In this document: positions 9,228 through 17,750 of the stretch, piece after piece
Layout: each line of letters opens with the position of its first letter
Numbering within the stretch: position 1 is the first letter of the stretch
Assembly (NCBI GenBank): GCA_016708025.1
Contig: JADJGQ010000001.1
Location: forward strand, 124,001-188,000
Length of the DNA: 64,000 nucleotides
Direction: 5' to 3'
Origin: a bacterium
GTDB lineage: Bacteria > Zixibacteria > MSB-5A5 > GN15 > FEB-12
Program-made: the position numbers and the translations under genes
Notes under the pieces: model-generated
Databases searched by the model: none
What the model saw: the letters and a program-made list of their open reading frames with translations, nothing else
Told to the model about the DNA's origin: nothing

Positions 9228-9986
9228 GTGGGGTCTCGATTGGTAACTCGCTCAAGTTCTTACGCAGTCTTCTGCTTCCTTTCTATTAGTCTGTTAGTCG
9301 CCTGCTTTGCCGCTCCTTCGTATGCGTTGGACCGTCGCTTCCAATTGGTAATAGGAACAGGACTCTCAGATTACCAGATGGATGACATAAACAGATACTA
9401 CCTTGATGCGTTCGCAAAACCGGCCGGGTTATTTGAGGGGGAACTGATCGCCGGAGCGCACATTCGCGCGACGATAGAATATCGGTTGTCACACCGATTC
9501 GTGGTTCTTGGCGGATTCGAGTATTTGAGCTCATCACTCGCAGATTCTTCAATGTTGAACAAGACCTCGCCGAATGCTTCGGTTTTGGGTGACTATGAAA
9601 CCGAGTCAAGTTTCCTTGTCCGCGGTTATCTCCCATCGGTAGGAGGAAGGTACATTCTACGGGAGAAGCCGTTGGAGATTCGATGCGGGATGGATATTGC
9701 GTATCTCTTTGGAGAAGTCGATTTCGTTAGGCGGTATTACGGTGGTGTTCTGGCAAGTGAGAGGACCTCAAATGGCGCTCTCTTTTCTCCGACAGTCGAT
9801 CTGTCATACTTTCCCAAGGCGAATCTCGCTGTCCGGTTGTCGTTGGGGTACAGGACGCAATCGGTCGGCAGTCTCAAAGATAGAAAGGGGACGTCGTGGT
9901 CGGTGGAGAGCGAGGGTCAGCAGCGGGAGATAGGTCTGGATTTCGAGGGTAGTTTTCTGACGACAAGCCTGGTGTTTGAGTTATGA
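9228..9986 (+). CDS. exported protein, predicted outer-membrane beta-barrel
   Basis: Unknown function. A signal peptide is clear (hydrophobic AVFCFLSISLLVACFAA followed by an Ala-rich cleavage region before LDRRFQL). The mature part has alternating short strands rich in Gly, Tyr and Phe and ends in SFLTTSLVFEL, a C-terminal aromatic/hydrophobic pattern typical of outer-membrane barrels. The start is uncertain: GTG 9228 is 17 bases from AGGAGA, and TTG 9240 is possible. The stop overlaps the next start by four bases (ATGA), so the two genes are translationally coupled. No family recognised. Confidence 0.6.
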   Translation: MGSRLVTRSSSYAVFCFLSISLLVACFAAPSYALDRRFQLVIGTGLSDYQMDDINRYYLDAFAKPAGLFEGELIAGAHIRATIEYRLSHRFVVLGGFEYLSSSLADSSMLNKTSPNASVLGDYETESSFLVRGYLPSVGGRYILREKPLEIRCGMDIAYLFGEVDFVRRYYGGVLASERTSNGALFSPTVDLSYFPKANLAVRLSLGYRTQSVGSLKDRKGTSWSVESEGQQREIGLDFEGSFLTTSLVFEL

Positions 9987-10906
9987 AGAGATCAGCCGCC
10001 TTCCGAATGTTCGTTGCTGTAATGATGGCAGTCACCTGCTGTCTCTTGATAAGTGCGTGCGATAAAGACAGACCGTCCAGTTCCTGGCAGGTATATAATC
10101 GGAATACTCGAATCGGCGATATCAATCTGAACAACTTCGAGTATGAGATCGCCGATTACGTATTGTTTGCTCGGTATTTTCTCTACGGTGAAGCCGTCTT
10201 CACCAGAGACAGGGAACGTCAGGTATTCAATACCGATGTCAACCAGGATGGTACTCCACTTGGTGTCGGTGATCTGGTCCTGACCTATCTGACGGTTATC
10301 GGTGACGAACCTGAATGGTATGACGTATACGCGACTGTCAATGTGGATGTGGAAAATGACGAGGGAATATTGAGCGTCAGCCAGGATATTGGAGCGGCGT
10401 TACTTATTGTAGAGGGCGATGCTACGCCCATTAATTACACACAACACGACATGGACTATACCTTCGACGGTGTCAACACACGGATTCTCCTTTACGGTGA
10501 TGTCAATAATGGGTGGACCGAATTCTCGGGGTGGTTTGTTGATATAGGCCATCACAAACTGCTTTCTCTTGAAATGGCAAGTCCCAAAGGGTATCCGGTC
10601 AAGATACACCTCTATAAGCCCGCGCTCGATTTTATCTCTGTATATCCGAGTCCATTCAAGGATAGCGTTCATCTCGCAATAGGTTTGATCAGTAGCGATA
10701 GTGCGGCCTTGCGCGTTCGCGATGCACTGGGGAGCGTTGTTTCTGATACTACAATCATGCGGGATAGCACACATTGGATACAGACCATTACCTGGGATGC
10801 GCGTGCTTTCCCTGATGGACTGTATGTCGCTGAACTGGATGTACGGGAAAACAGTATTATGCAGAGTTATTCAAAGACGAACATACGGGACAATGAAGCT
10901 GAATAG
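9983..10906 (+). CDS. lipoprotein with dockerin-like calcium loops and FlgD-like C-terminus
   Basis: A 307-residue protein with a lipoprotein signal peptide (lipobox-like LLISAC, Cys at about residue 26). GDINLNNFEYEIADYVLFA and VNQDGTPLGVGDLVLTYLT look like two halves of a type I dockerin (calcium loop plus helix). The last ~90 residues (VYPSPFKDSVHL...GLYVAELD) resemble the FlgD-Ig/secretion-associated C-terminal domain seen in FCB-group surface proteins. Coupled to the barrel-like gene upstream, it may be its surface partner. The function is inferred from domains only. Confidence 0.6.
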   Translation: MKRSAAFRMFVAVMMAVTCCLLISACDKDRPSSSWQVYNRNTRIGDINLNNFEYEIADYVLFARYFLYGEAVFTRDRERQVFNTDVNQDGTPLGVGDLVLTYLTVIGDEPEWYDVYATVNVDVENDEGILSVSQDIGAALLIVEGDATPINYTQHDMDYTFDGVNTRILLYGDVNNGWTEFSGWFVDIGHHKLLSLEMASPKGYPVKIHLYKPALDFISVYPSPFKDSVHLAIGLISSDSAALRVRDALGSVVSDTTIMRDSTHWIQTITWDARAFPDGLYVAELDVRENSIMQSYSKTNIRDNEAE

Positions 10907-10935
10907 CCAGGCTTCCTCAGGCCTCGTACCTGCTC

Positions 10936-11601
10936 CTACTCTCTCACCTTCTTGAACCAATACCCTCCTTTGGTTGCGCCCCAGACTTGGGTGCCGGTGG
11001 AATCAAAGCCGCGATCCCACGAATACATGTAATCCATTGCTATCCGGACTTCGCTGGTCGCGTACGAGGCGCCGCGTAAGTTCGATGTGCATTCCTGTGC
11101 GCGAGTTGAGCCGACAAACGCCGAATCTCCCTCTGGGTGCAAGTAAATAGTACAACCTTCGCGCGCCTGCAGATCGTCGGGAGTCAGTGAATTCAGGTAT
11201 TGCAGGCCGGTGTTGACTTTGCTATCGGCGAATTTCCGCCATGCGCCGATCGCCTTAACGCGGTCTTTCAGTTCAAAAACCTGGCTGGTGAGGGTGGTGT
11301 CGTCGAGTTGGGTCAATCGATAGACTCGTTGACGGTACGGGAGGTCAAGTTGGTCGGCACGGGCCTGTTCGATATAGATGTAGATGGCGGAACTGAGATG
11401 TTTCCAGATCGGCATCATTTGCACACGGATATCCAGGAATGCGGTGTCGGCCGCGGCTTGTTCAGCCGAAGAGAAGGAGCCGGTCATCATGTCAGCAAGG
11501 CGGGGGAGGGCCTGGTAAGGCTGAATGGTGTCAGCGGCCTTTGCCGTAATTGCCGATTGCAGAAGAACGGTTACAACTACAGATAAAGTGCTAATTCTCA
11601 T
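10936..11601 (-). CDS. CpcT/CpeT family secreted protein
   Basis: 221 residues with a signal peptide. The mature part matches the CpcT/CpeT (DUF1001) pattern: an LADMMTGSFSSAEQAA start, IRVQMMPIW, YIYIEQA, LPYRQRVYRL, then EGCTIYL and the C-terminal DRGFDSTGTQVWGATKGGY. In cyanobacteria this family attaches bilins to phycobiliproteins. No photosynthetic gene is present here, and bacterial homologues outside cyanobacteria have no settled role. ATG 11601 is preferred over the upstream TTG (11616) because GAGGG sits eight bases before it. It converges with the preceding lipoprotein gene, leaving 29 bases between them. Confidence 0.8.
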   Translation of the reverse strand: MRISTLSVVVTVLLQSAITAKAADTIQPYQALPRLADMMTGSFSSAEQAAADTAFLDIRVQMMPIWKHLSSAIYIYIEQARADQLDLPYRQRVYRLTQLDDTTLTSQVFELKDRVKAIGAWRKFADSKVNTGLQYLNSLTPDDLQAREGCTIYLHPEGDSAFVGSTRAQECTSNLRGASYATSEVRIAMDYMYSWDRGFDSTGTQVWGATKGGYWFKKVRE

Positions 11602-11793
11602 GTGTCGATCCCTCAAGAATCCGCTAATAGTGCATTCAGTGGACCCAAAATCTGGTTGGAATCAAGGTGCTCAAGCCGGTTCAACATATCAACTCCAATT
11701 CTACAAAGACCGCTGAAATCCAGTTGCAAAAAACTCGTTCAAGTTATTGAAAGATTGATTTTTAGCGTCCCCAAAGAGAGGTGCTAATAGTTA

Positions 11794-11822
11794 TTGACTT
11801 TCCCCGGTACGGGGATTTATTA
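11794..11822 (+). promoter_or_regulatory. gcvT promoter with palindrome in the spacer
   Basis: TTGACT (11794-11799) and a weak -10 (TTATTA at 17 or TATTAC at 18 bases). The spacer holds the perfect inverted repeat TCCCCG-GTA-CGGGGA (11801-11815), a possible operator. No glycine-riboswitch core was seen upstream of gcvT. Confidence 0.5.
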
Positions 11823-11859
11823 CCACCTTGAAAAGGAATAACGTCCGGGACTTACAGCT

Positions 11860-12969
11860 ATGACACATACAGATACCGCTCCAAGACCAACCCCGTTCAC
11901 TCGTTATCACGAAGCGGCCGGGGCGAAGATGGTAGATTTCGTCGGTTACCTTATGCCAGTGCAGTACAAGGGGATAACCCAGGAGCACCTGGCAGTCAGA
12001 CAGCATGTCGGTTTGTTCGATCTCTCTCATATGGGTGAGTTTGAGGTGACCGGCAAGGATGCGCTGGCATTCCTGCAAAAGACCACGACCAATAATGTCG
12101 CGGCTCTGACCGACGGCAAGATCCAGTATTCCTGCATGCCGTACGAGCATGGCGGGATTGTTGATGACCTTCTGGTTTATCGGATAAATCAGGATCACTA
12201 CTTTCTGGTGGTCAATGCGAGCAATATCGACAAAGATTTTGCCTGGCTGAAATCGCACCTGTTTGGTGATGCCAAGCTGGTAAACCGTTCGGATGATTTC
12301 GGGTTGCTGGCCATTCAGGGGCCGAAAGCCGAGAAGTTAATGGCGGAACTGACCTCACACGATCTGAAGAACATGGGGTATTACACCTGCGCCCGAGCCA
12401 AGGTCGCCGGGGTTGAACTCTTTTTCTCGCGCACCGGTTACACGGGCGAGGATGGTTTTGAGATGTATATCCCGCCAAACCAGTGTGATTTGCTTTGGAA
12501 AGCGATCACCGAAGCCGGCAAAAAGTACGATCTGGAACTGATCGGTCTTGGGGCGCGTGATACACTGCGGCTCGAGATGAAGATGGCACTATATGGCAAC
12601 GATATTGACCAGACGACCACGCCGGTTGAGGCGGGTTTGAGTTGGATAGTCGATTTCGAAAAGGACTTCATCGGAAAACCGATCATGGTCCAGCAGAAGG
12701 AAGCCAAACCGAAACGTCGGTTGGTCTGTCTCGAGATGGAAGGGAAGCTGGTTCCGCGGCACGGTTACGATATCGTGGAGAACGGTCAGAAGACCGGCAC
12801 AGTGACCTCCGGGACATTCTCACCGTCGCTGCAGAAGGCGATCGCGCTGGCGTATGTGCCGGCAGAGAAATCGAAAGTTGGCAGTGAAGTGACGATAGCG
12901 ATCCGGGACAGACAGGTAATCGCGCAGGTGGTGAAGCCGCCGTTCTACAAAAACGCGTCGCACAAGTAG
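11860..12969 (+). CDS. gcvT: aminomethyltransferase (glycine cleavage T protein)
   Basis: T protein (369 residues) of the glycine cleavage system. It transfers the methylene group from the aminomethyl-lipoyl H protein to tetrahydrofolate and releases ammonia. Family marks are MPVQYKGITQEHLAVR, GLFDLSHMGEFEV, SRTGYTGEDGFEMY and LGARDTLRLEMKMALYGND, with the OB-like C-terminal domain GTVTSGTFSPSL. It is separated by about 37 kb from gcvH/gcvPA/gcvPB later in the window, so the system is encoded at two loci. comB follows 14 bases downstream. Confidence 0.97.
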   Translation: MTHTDTAPRPTPFTRYHEAAGAKMVDFVGYLMPVQYKGITQEHLAVRQHVGLFDLSHMGEFEVTGKDALAFLQKTTTNNVAALTDGKIQYSCMPYEHGGIVDDLLVYRINQDHYFLVVNASNIDKDFAWLKSHLFGDAKLVNRSDDFGLLAIQGPKAEKLMAELTSHDLKNMGYYTCARAKVAGVELFFSRTGYTGEDGFEMYIPPNQCDLLWKAITEAGKKYDLELIGLGARDTLRLEMKMALYGNDIDQTTTPVEAGLSWIVDFEKDFIGKPIMVQQKEAKPKRRLVCLEMEGKLVPRHGYDIVENGQKTGTVTSGTFSPSLQKAIALAYVPAEKSKVGSEVTIAIRDRQVIAQVVKPPFYKNASHK

Positions 12970-12983
12970 GCACAATCGAACGT

Positions 12984-13712
12984 ATGCATATAGATCTGTT
13001 TCTGCACCCGGCACCGCTCAACCGGGAGTCACTGGAAAACAAGGCGATTGTCGTTATCGACGTCCTTCGTTTCTGCACGACAGTCTGCACCGCCCTCAGG
13101 GCGGGCGCGCGCGGCGTGATCCCGACGGATGGTCCCGGTGAGGCCGGGGAGATGCGGGTGAAGATTGGCGCGGATATGGCATTGGTGGCCGGAGAGCGGA
13201 ATGGCGTCAAGCTGGAGAGCTTCAAGTTCGGCAACTCCCCGTTGGAATTTACCGCTGATTCGGTCGGCGGGAAGTACCTGATCATGACCACCACCAACGG
13301 GACCGGCATATTCACGCGTGCCTACAAGGCCAATCCGGTGCTGGCCTGCGCCCTGGTGAATATCTCCAAGGTCGCCGATCGGATCGCCCGTGAAAAGCGC
13401 GACCTGATCATCGTCTGTTCAGGACACGAGGGGAGTTTTTCGATCGAGGATACCATTTGCGGTGGTATGCTGATCCATCTGCTGATGAACCGCCACGGCA
13501 AAGATATCACGGTGAACGACGCTGGCTCGCTGGCGTTGCTTCTGTTCGAATCCAACCGTGAGGCGATCGGGCAGACTATCGCTCAGGGGGAACATGCTCG
13601 CTTTTTGACCTCGATCGGGTTTGGACGCGATGTCGAGGTATCATCGGAAATAGATGCAGTCCCGGTGCTGCCGGTATTGAAAGACGGTCGGCTGGTTCTC
13701 GAGGAAAACTAG
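12984..13712 (+). CDS. comB: 2-phosphosulfolactate phosphatase family protein
   Basis: A ComB-family protein (242 residues). In methanogens ComB removes phosphate from 2-phosphosulfolactate in coenzyme M synthesis. Bacterial members are common and their substrate is often unknown. Family features are VVIDVLRFCTTVCTALRAGA, LVAGERNGVKLESFKFGNSP and MTTTNGTGIFTRA. It starts 14 bases after gcvT and is probably co-transcribed. No other coenzyme M or sulfolactate gene is in the window, so the physiological role is open. Confidence 0.85.
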   Translation: MHIDLFLHPAPLNRESLENKAIVVIDVLRFCTTVCTALRAGARGVIPTDGPGEAGEMRVKIGADMALVAGERNGVKLESFKFGNSPLEFTADSVGGKYLIMTTTNGTGIFTRAYKANPVLACALVNISKVADRIAREKRDLIIVCSGHEGSFSIEDTICGGMLIHLLMNRHGKDITVNDAGSLALLLFESNREAIGQTIAQGEHARFLTSIGFGRDVEVSSEIDAVPVLPVLKDGRLVLEEN

Positions 13713-13766
13713 CCCGGATCGTCGTTAACTGTCACCTTTTGGCCAGCCGATCAGGTATAAGCAATC

Positions 13767-15674
13767 ATGGGTCGAGTCTTATTCTGTCTAGTTATTGCGG
13801 TATGTCTTCTGGCCGGTCAGGTGATGGCGGCCGATGGCGTTGAGTGCGAACTCTCCATTTATCAGGCGGATCCTTCCACCCGCGATTCTTCCAATGTACT
13901 GCTCTGGACTGATACCACGACTTTTGTCGAGGGGATTCGGGCGACGGGATTTCTGGTCGCATTTTCGGTTGAGGTGGAATTCACGGCAATCGACTCCGAC
14001 CGAGTCTCGCTGAATCTGCATGTCGTCACCCTGGGTCCAACGGTCAATCATTACTCTCGTGAATATGCGACCGACTACGGTTTGCCAGCGCGTCTCGAGA
14101 AGATCATCGGCAAAAATAACGCTCGGTATACGATCGGGGTCAAACCGCTCCGCCGGGTCCAGGTGGATACCTCGGCCTGCAACGCGATCCACTATCGCAA
14201 AAATGATTTCAAGTTTGATCCATCCGCCAATGTAGATATCTATTTTGTGCCACAGTCGGTGGGCGATTTTTACTGGAATGTCGTCAAGGGTTTGATGGAA
14301 GAGCGGTATCGCCAGTTTGCGGACCTTAACAAGTTCAATCTTCCGGGCAAGTATTTGCTCTATCTCTGCCCCTGCAAGTTGTATTCGATTATCTGGGATG
14401 ATCGATTCGGCGTGATGGTCGACCCGACCAGAAACACTGCCTATGCGCAGTACTCCACAGAACATAACGCGGCCGATCCATTTCTCTTGATGTACGCATC
14501 TTTGGCGCGGCATTATGGCTACGCTCCTCAGTTTCTGATGGAAGGATTTGCGGGGTACCTGTCGCTGGCAAACTACGAAATGAAGCAGATAGTGGCCGAG
14601 AAACGGCAGCTCCCGATAGCGTCACTATTCAGCACCCGGACATATTATTCCACTGAGCCGGTCCTGGCCGATCGGATGGCGTCATCGTTTGTGCGTTACC
14701 TGATCGACCAATACCGAATCGACAGATTTTTGCGCGCGTACCGGGCGGCAGACGACCTCAATCTGCTGACCACGCTCGAACAAGTGTATGGGAAGCCGGT
14801 GGCACAGCTTGAGGCAGAGTGGCTGAACTACGTCGACACGGTGACAGTCAAGCCGGAGTTGTTATCCCAGTATGCCGATCAGGCGGAAGCGATGTTTGAT
14901 AACGCCGGCGCCCTGCGGCTGAAACAAGCACAACTGGAAAAAGTGTCGGCGCGCGACGATTCCGTACGGGTTACCGCTGATATCGCTCGACTCAATTTTT
15001 CTCTCGGCAATTACGAGCAGGCAACTCATTGGCAGGAGCGGTTGATCCGTTTCGATACTACGCGGTCGATCTTCTGGATGACCCTGGGTAGCTATCAACT
15101 GATGGCCGGGCAGAATGCGGTCGCCCACCAGAATTTGCTAAAAGCAAAAGCACTGGACAGTAACAATGTCCTGGCTGATTTTAATCTAGCGATCAGCGCA
15201 TTGGTTCAGAACGACACAGTGACATGCGAGCGACTGCTGAATAGTATGATCAGTTCTCGTGGCGAGAGTGGGCCTTTTGTGGAACCTCGCATTATGTTGC
15301 TTTCGCTCTTAATGCCGTCGGCTAAGAAGGAAGACCAGACTCGCGCCATTACATATGCCAATGAGACCCTGGCGATGCTTCAGCAGGCCGGAAAGGGAAT
15401 GGCGACCAGCCCGACAATCTATCTCTGGACGGGGATCGCCATGTTGGGTAAAGAGGACACGGGCGGCGCCAATGATCAGGTGGTATCCTCGGTCTTTCTT
15501 GAATCGCGCCCATTCTATCGGGGTATGGGGTACCTTTGGCTGGGGAAAATTGCTGACCTTCGCGGCGAGCGCGATGTCGCCAAAGACTACTACCGGCATG
15601 TGATCAATACGCCATCCGCGGCCTATCACCAGGCGGAAGCAAAGCGGTGGCTGGAGCGCCCCTACCGGCAATAG
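13767..15674 (+). CDS. exported TPR protein with degenerate peptidase-MA-like domain
   Basis: 635 residues with a signal peptide (FCLVIAVCLLAGQVMA). The middle (about residues 230-355) follows the peptidase MA layout (LLMYASLARHYGYAPQFLMEGFAGYL...SFVRYLIDQYRIDRF). However, the usual HExxH zinc motif is replaced by LARHYG-type sequence, so it is probably inactive. The C-terminal half is made of TPR repeats. It begins 54 bases after comB and ends three bases before the BatA-like gene. An intact HExxH relative is encoded at 28997-29971. A scaffold or envelope role is a guess. Confidence 0.65.
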   Translation: MGRVLFCLVIAVCLLAGQVMAADGVECELSIYQADPSTRDSSNVLLWTDTTTFVEGIRATGFLVAFSVEVEFTAIDSDRVSLNLHVVTLGPTVNHYSREYATDYGLPARLEKIIGKNNARYTIGVKPLRRVQVDTSACNAIHYRKNDFKFDPSANVDIYFVPQSVGDFYWNVVKGLMEERYRQFADLNKFNLPGKYLLYLCPCKLYSIIWDDRFGVMVDPTRNTAYAQYSTEHNAADPFLLMYASLARHYGYAPQFLMEGFAGYLSLANYEMKQIVAEKRQLPIASLFSTRTYYSTEPVLADRMASSFVRYLIDQYRIDRFLRAYRAADDLNLLTTLEQVYGKPVAQLEAEWLNYVDTVTVKPELLSQYADQAEAMFDNAGALRLKQAQLEKVSARDDSVRVTADIARLNFSLGNYEQATHWQERLIRFDTTRSIFWMTLGSYQLMAGQNAVAHQNLLKAKALDSNNVLADFNLAISALVQNDTVTCERLLNSMISSRGESGPFVEPRIMLLSLLMPSAKKEDQTRAITYANETLAMLQQAGKGMATSPTIYLWTGIAMLGKEDTGGANDQVVSSVFLESRPFYRGMGYLWLGKIADLRGERDVAKDYYRHVINTPSAAYHQAEAKRWLERPYRQ

Positions 15675-15677
15675 CCT

Positions 15678-17747
15678 ATGTTCAGTTTCCTGAATGCGAC
15701 AGCTCTTTTTGCGGCGGCGGCCGCGCTCATCCCGCTGATCATCCATCTTTTCTCCCGTCGTCGAGTCAAGATCGTTGAATTTTCCTCGCTTAAGCATCTC
15801 AAGGCGATGCAGCGACGACAGGTGCGTCGGCTCAAAGTCCGCCAGATCCTGTTATTGATCCTCCGCATGCTGATCATCCTGGCGATCGTGATCGCGTTTG
15901 CGCGACCAACCAGCAAGACAGGGATGGTTGGTTCGCACGCATCGGTGTCGGCGGTACTGCTGTTCGATAATTCAGCTTCGATGAATAGGTATGTGGCGAA
16001 CGGCAATCTGTTTGACCTGGCGAAATTGAGGGCGGAAGAACTGCTTGCATCATTTGGTCAGTCCGATGAAGTGATGCTGATCCCGCTCAGCCATGGCGAG
16101 GCGGAGTCGATCCCGCCGGCTTTCGGATCGGCAGCTTCGGCAAAACAGCGTCTTGCGGCGATCGAGCCTGGCTCTGGTCAGGCTGACATTCAGTCGGCGA
16201 TCGAAGGCGCGATCTCAAGACTCCAGCTAGCGCAGAACGTCAATAAAGAGATCTTCCTCATCAGCGACCGTCAGCGCCATGCACTCCCCGAGCGGTCACT
16301 CCTGGATTCTGTGGATGCCAAACTCTATTTCGTAGACCTTCCCATTGAGAATGTAGAAAACTGCGGCGTGACCGGCGTTGATTTTGGCGGTCAGTTGATC
16401 CAGCCCGGACTGGAGTTTAATCTTACCGCTACGCTGAAGAATTACGGTGTTGAGGCACGCAGCGATCTGTTGGCCTCGCTCTTTCTCGATGGCAAGCGGG
16501 TCTCCCAGTCAGAAGCACAATTGGCGGCCGGGGCCGAGGGGTCAGTGCGTTTCAGTCACACGGTCTCCGGTACCGGATTTCATGCCGGGTATGTCGAGTT
16601 GAGCGATGACAAGTTTCAGGCTGACAATCGGTATTATTTCAGTTTCCAGATCCCGGATCGGTTCAATCTAATGCTGGTGACGGGGGATGAATCCTCGCGA
16701 TTTATCGAGTTGGCCCTGATGCCGTCACCACAGCTATCGCAAGCCTGGTCAATTAAGACAGTGGCGCCGTCGCTGTTGAGTGGTGTCGATTTTGGGGAAT
16801 ATGATGTTGTCGTGCTCGCCGGTGCACCGCGACTCGAACAGGGGTATGTTGATCGGATCCGCGCTTTCGTGCAATCCGGGCGGGCTTTGTTCGTCGTCTA
16901 CGGCGGCAACACTGATATCAACGAGTTCAACAACAGCTGGTCGAGCGTGACCGGTGTGACGTTGACCGAAGCTGTCCGCCAGCAGTTCACGCGTGCAGGA
17001 TTTTATACGCTTGAATCGATCGACCTTCAGCACCCGATCTTTTCGGTCTTCGGGCTGGATGGAAGCAAGCCGCCGGAGATCAAGTTCTATACATTGCCGG
17101 GTGTGACAGTCGCGCGGGAGGCTCGCAGGGTGATGATGTTCTCGGGAGATCGTCCGGCCCTGGTTGAAACGATGTATGGCGAAGGAAAGGTGATGACGTT
17201 TGCGGCGCCGATGTCGCCGCAGTATACGGACCTTCCGGGGCATGCGTTTTTTGTCCCGATGATCTCGCGTATTGCAGAATACCTGGCGGCGAATCTCTCG
17301 TCGCTCGATACGCGGTTGTTTGTCGGTTCTGCGATAACGCGCGCGTTACCGACGCGGGAGTCCATGCAGTACTCGCTCAATTTACTGACCCCCGATAGCC
17401 TGGAGTACATACTTCCGCCGGAGGAATCACAGGGATCGCTGGTGGTTCGCGCCCGACCCGTCGAACGACCGGGCATTTATTCTATCAGTTATCTGGGGCG
17501 CGAAGTGGATCGGTTTGCGGCCAATCTCCAGCCCGAAGAAGCTGATCTGGCATCGGTTGATCAGGAGCAGTTTGCGGCATCGCTGGGAGCAAAGGAGTAC
17601 AAGGAATTGGCGGAAGGCGAACCGATCGCATCCTCGCTGGCAAATCTTCGCTTTGGTCGTGAGCTCTGGCACCTGTTCGCCTGGGCCGCGGCAATCCTTC
17701 TGGCGCTCGAGATGATCCTCGCTCGGGGAGCTGAACCGGAAGAATAG
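15678..17747 (+). CDS. BatA-like membrane protein with von Willebrand A domain
   Basis: 689 residues. The N-terminus has the aerotolerance-regulator double-transmembrane module: a helix at about residues 6-24, a basic loop (FSRRRVKIVEFSSLKHLK) and a second helix at about 58-77. A VWA domain follows with a MIDAS-like DNSASM at about residue 98. Middle beta-rich segments and a glutamine-amidotransferase-like stretch (VVVLAGAPRLEQGYVDRIRA) come next, with a final helix near the C-terminus. Proteins of this type occur next to MoxR ATPases, but no moxR is adjacent here. It is closely packed with the TPR gene and the ABC-F gene. Confidence 0.75.
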   Translation: MFSFLNATALFAAAAALIPLIIHLFSRRRVKIVEFSSLKHLKAMQRRQVRRLKVRQILLLILRMLIILAIVIAFARPTSKTGMVGSHASVSAVLLFDNSASMNRYVANGNLFDLAKLRAEELLASFGQSDEVMLIPLSHGEAESIPPAFGSAASAKQRLAAIEPGSGQADIQSAIEGAISRLQLAQNVNKEIFLISDRQRHALPERSLLDSVDAKLYFVDLPIENVENCGVTGVDFGGQLIQPGLEFNLTATLKNYGVEARSDLLASLFLDGKRVSQSEAQLAAGAEGSVRFSHTVSGTGFHAGYVELSDDKFQADNRYYFSFQIPDRFNLMLVTGDESSRFIELALMPSPQLSQAWSIKTVAPSLLSGVDFGEYDVVVLAGAPRLEQGYVDRIRAFVQSGRALFVVYGGNTDINEFNNSWSSVTGVTLTEAVRQQFTRAGFYTLESIDLQHPIFSVFGLDGSKPPEIKFYTLPGVTVAREARRVMMFSGDRPALVETMYGEGKVMTFAAPMSPQYTDLPGHAFFVPMISRIAEYLAANLSSLDTRLFVGSAITRALPTRESMQYSLNLLTPDSLEYILPPEESQGSLVVRARPVERPGIYSISYLGREVDRFAANLQPEEADLASVDQEQFAASLGAKEYKELAEGEPIASSLANLRFGRELWHLFAWAAAILLALEMILARGAEPEE

Positions 17748-17750
17748 TTC

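Noticed and set aside
11602..11859. Possible glycine riboswitch upstream of gcvT
   Set aside because: No tandem aptamer core or expected conserved segments are visible.
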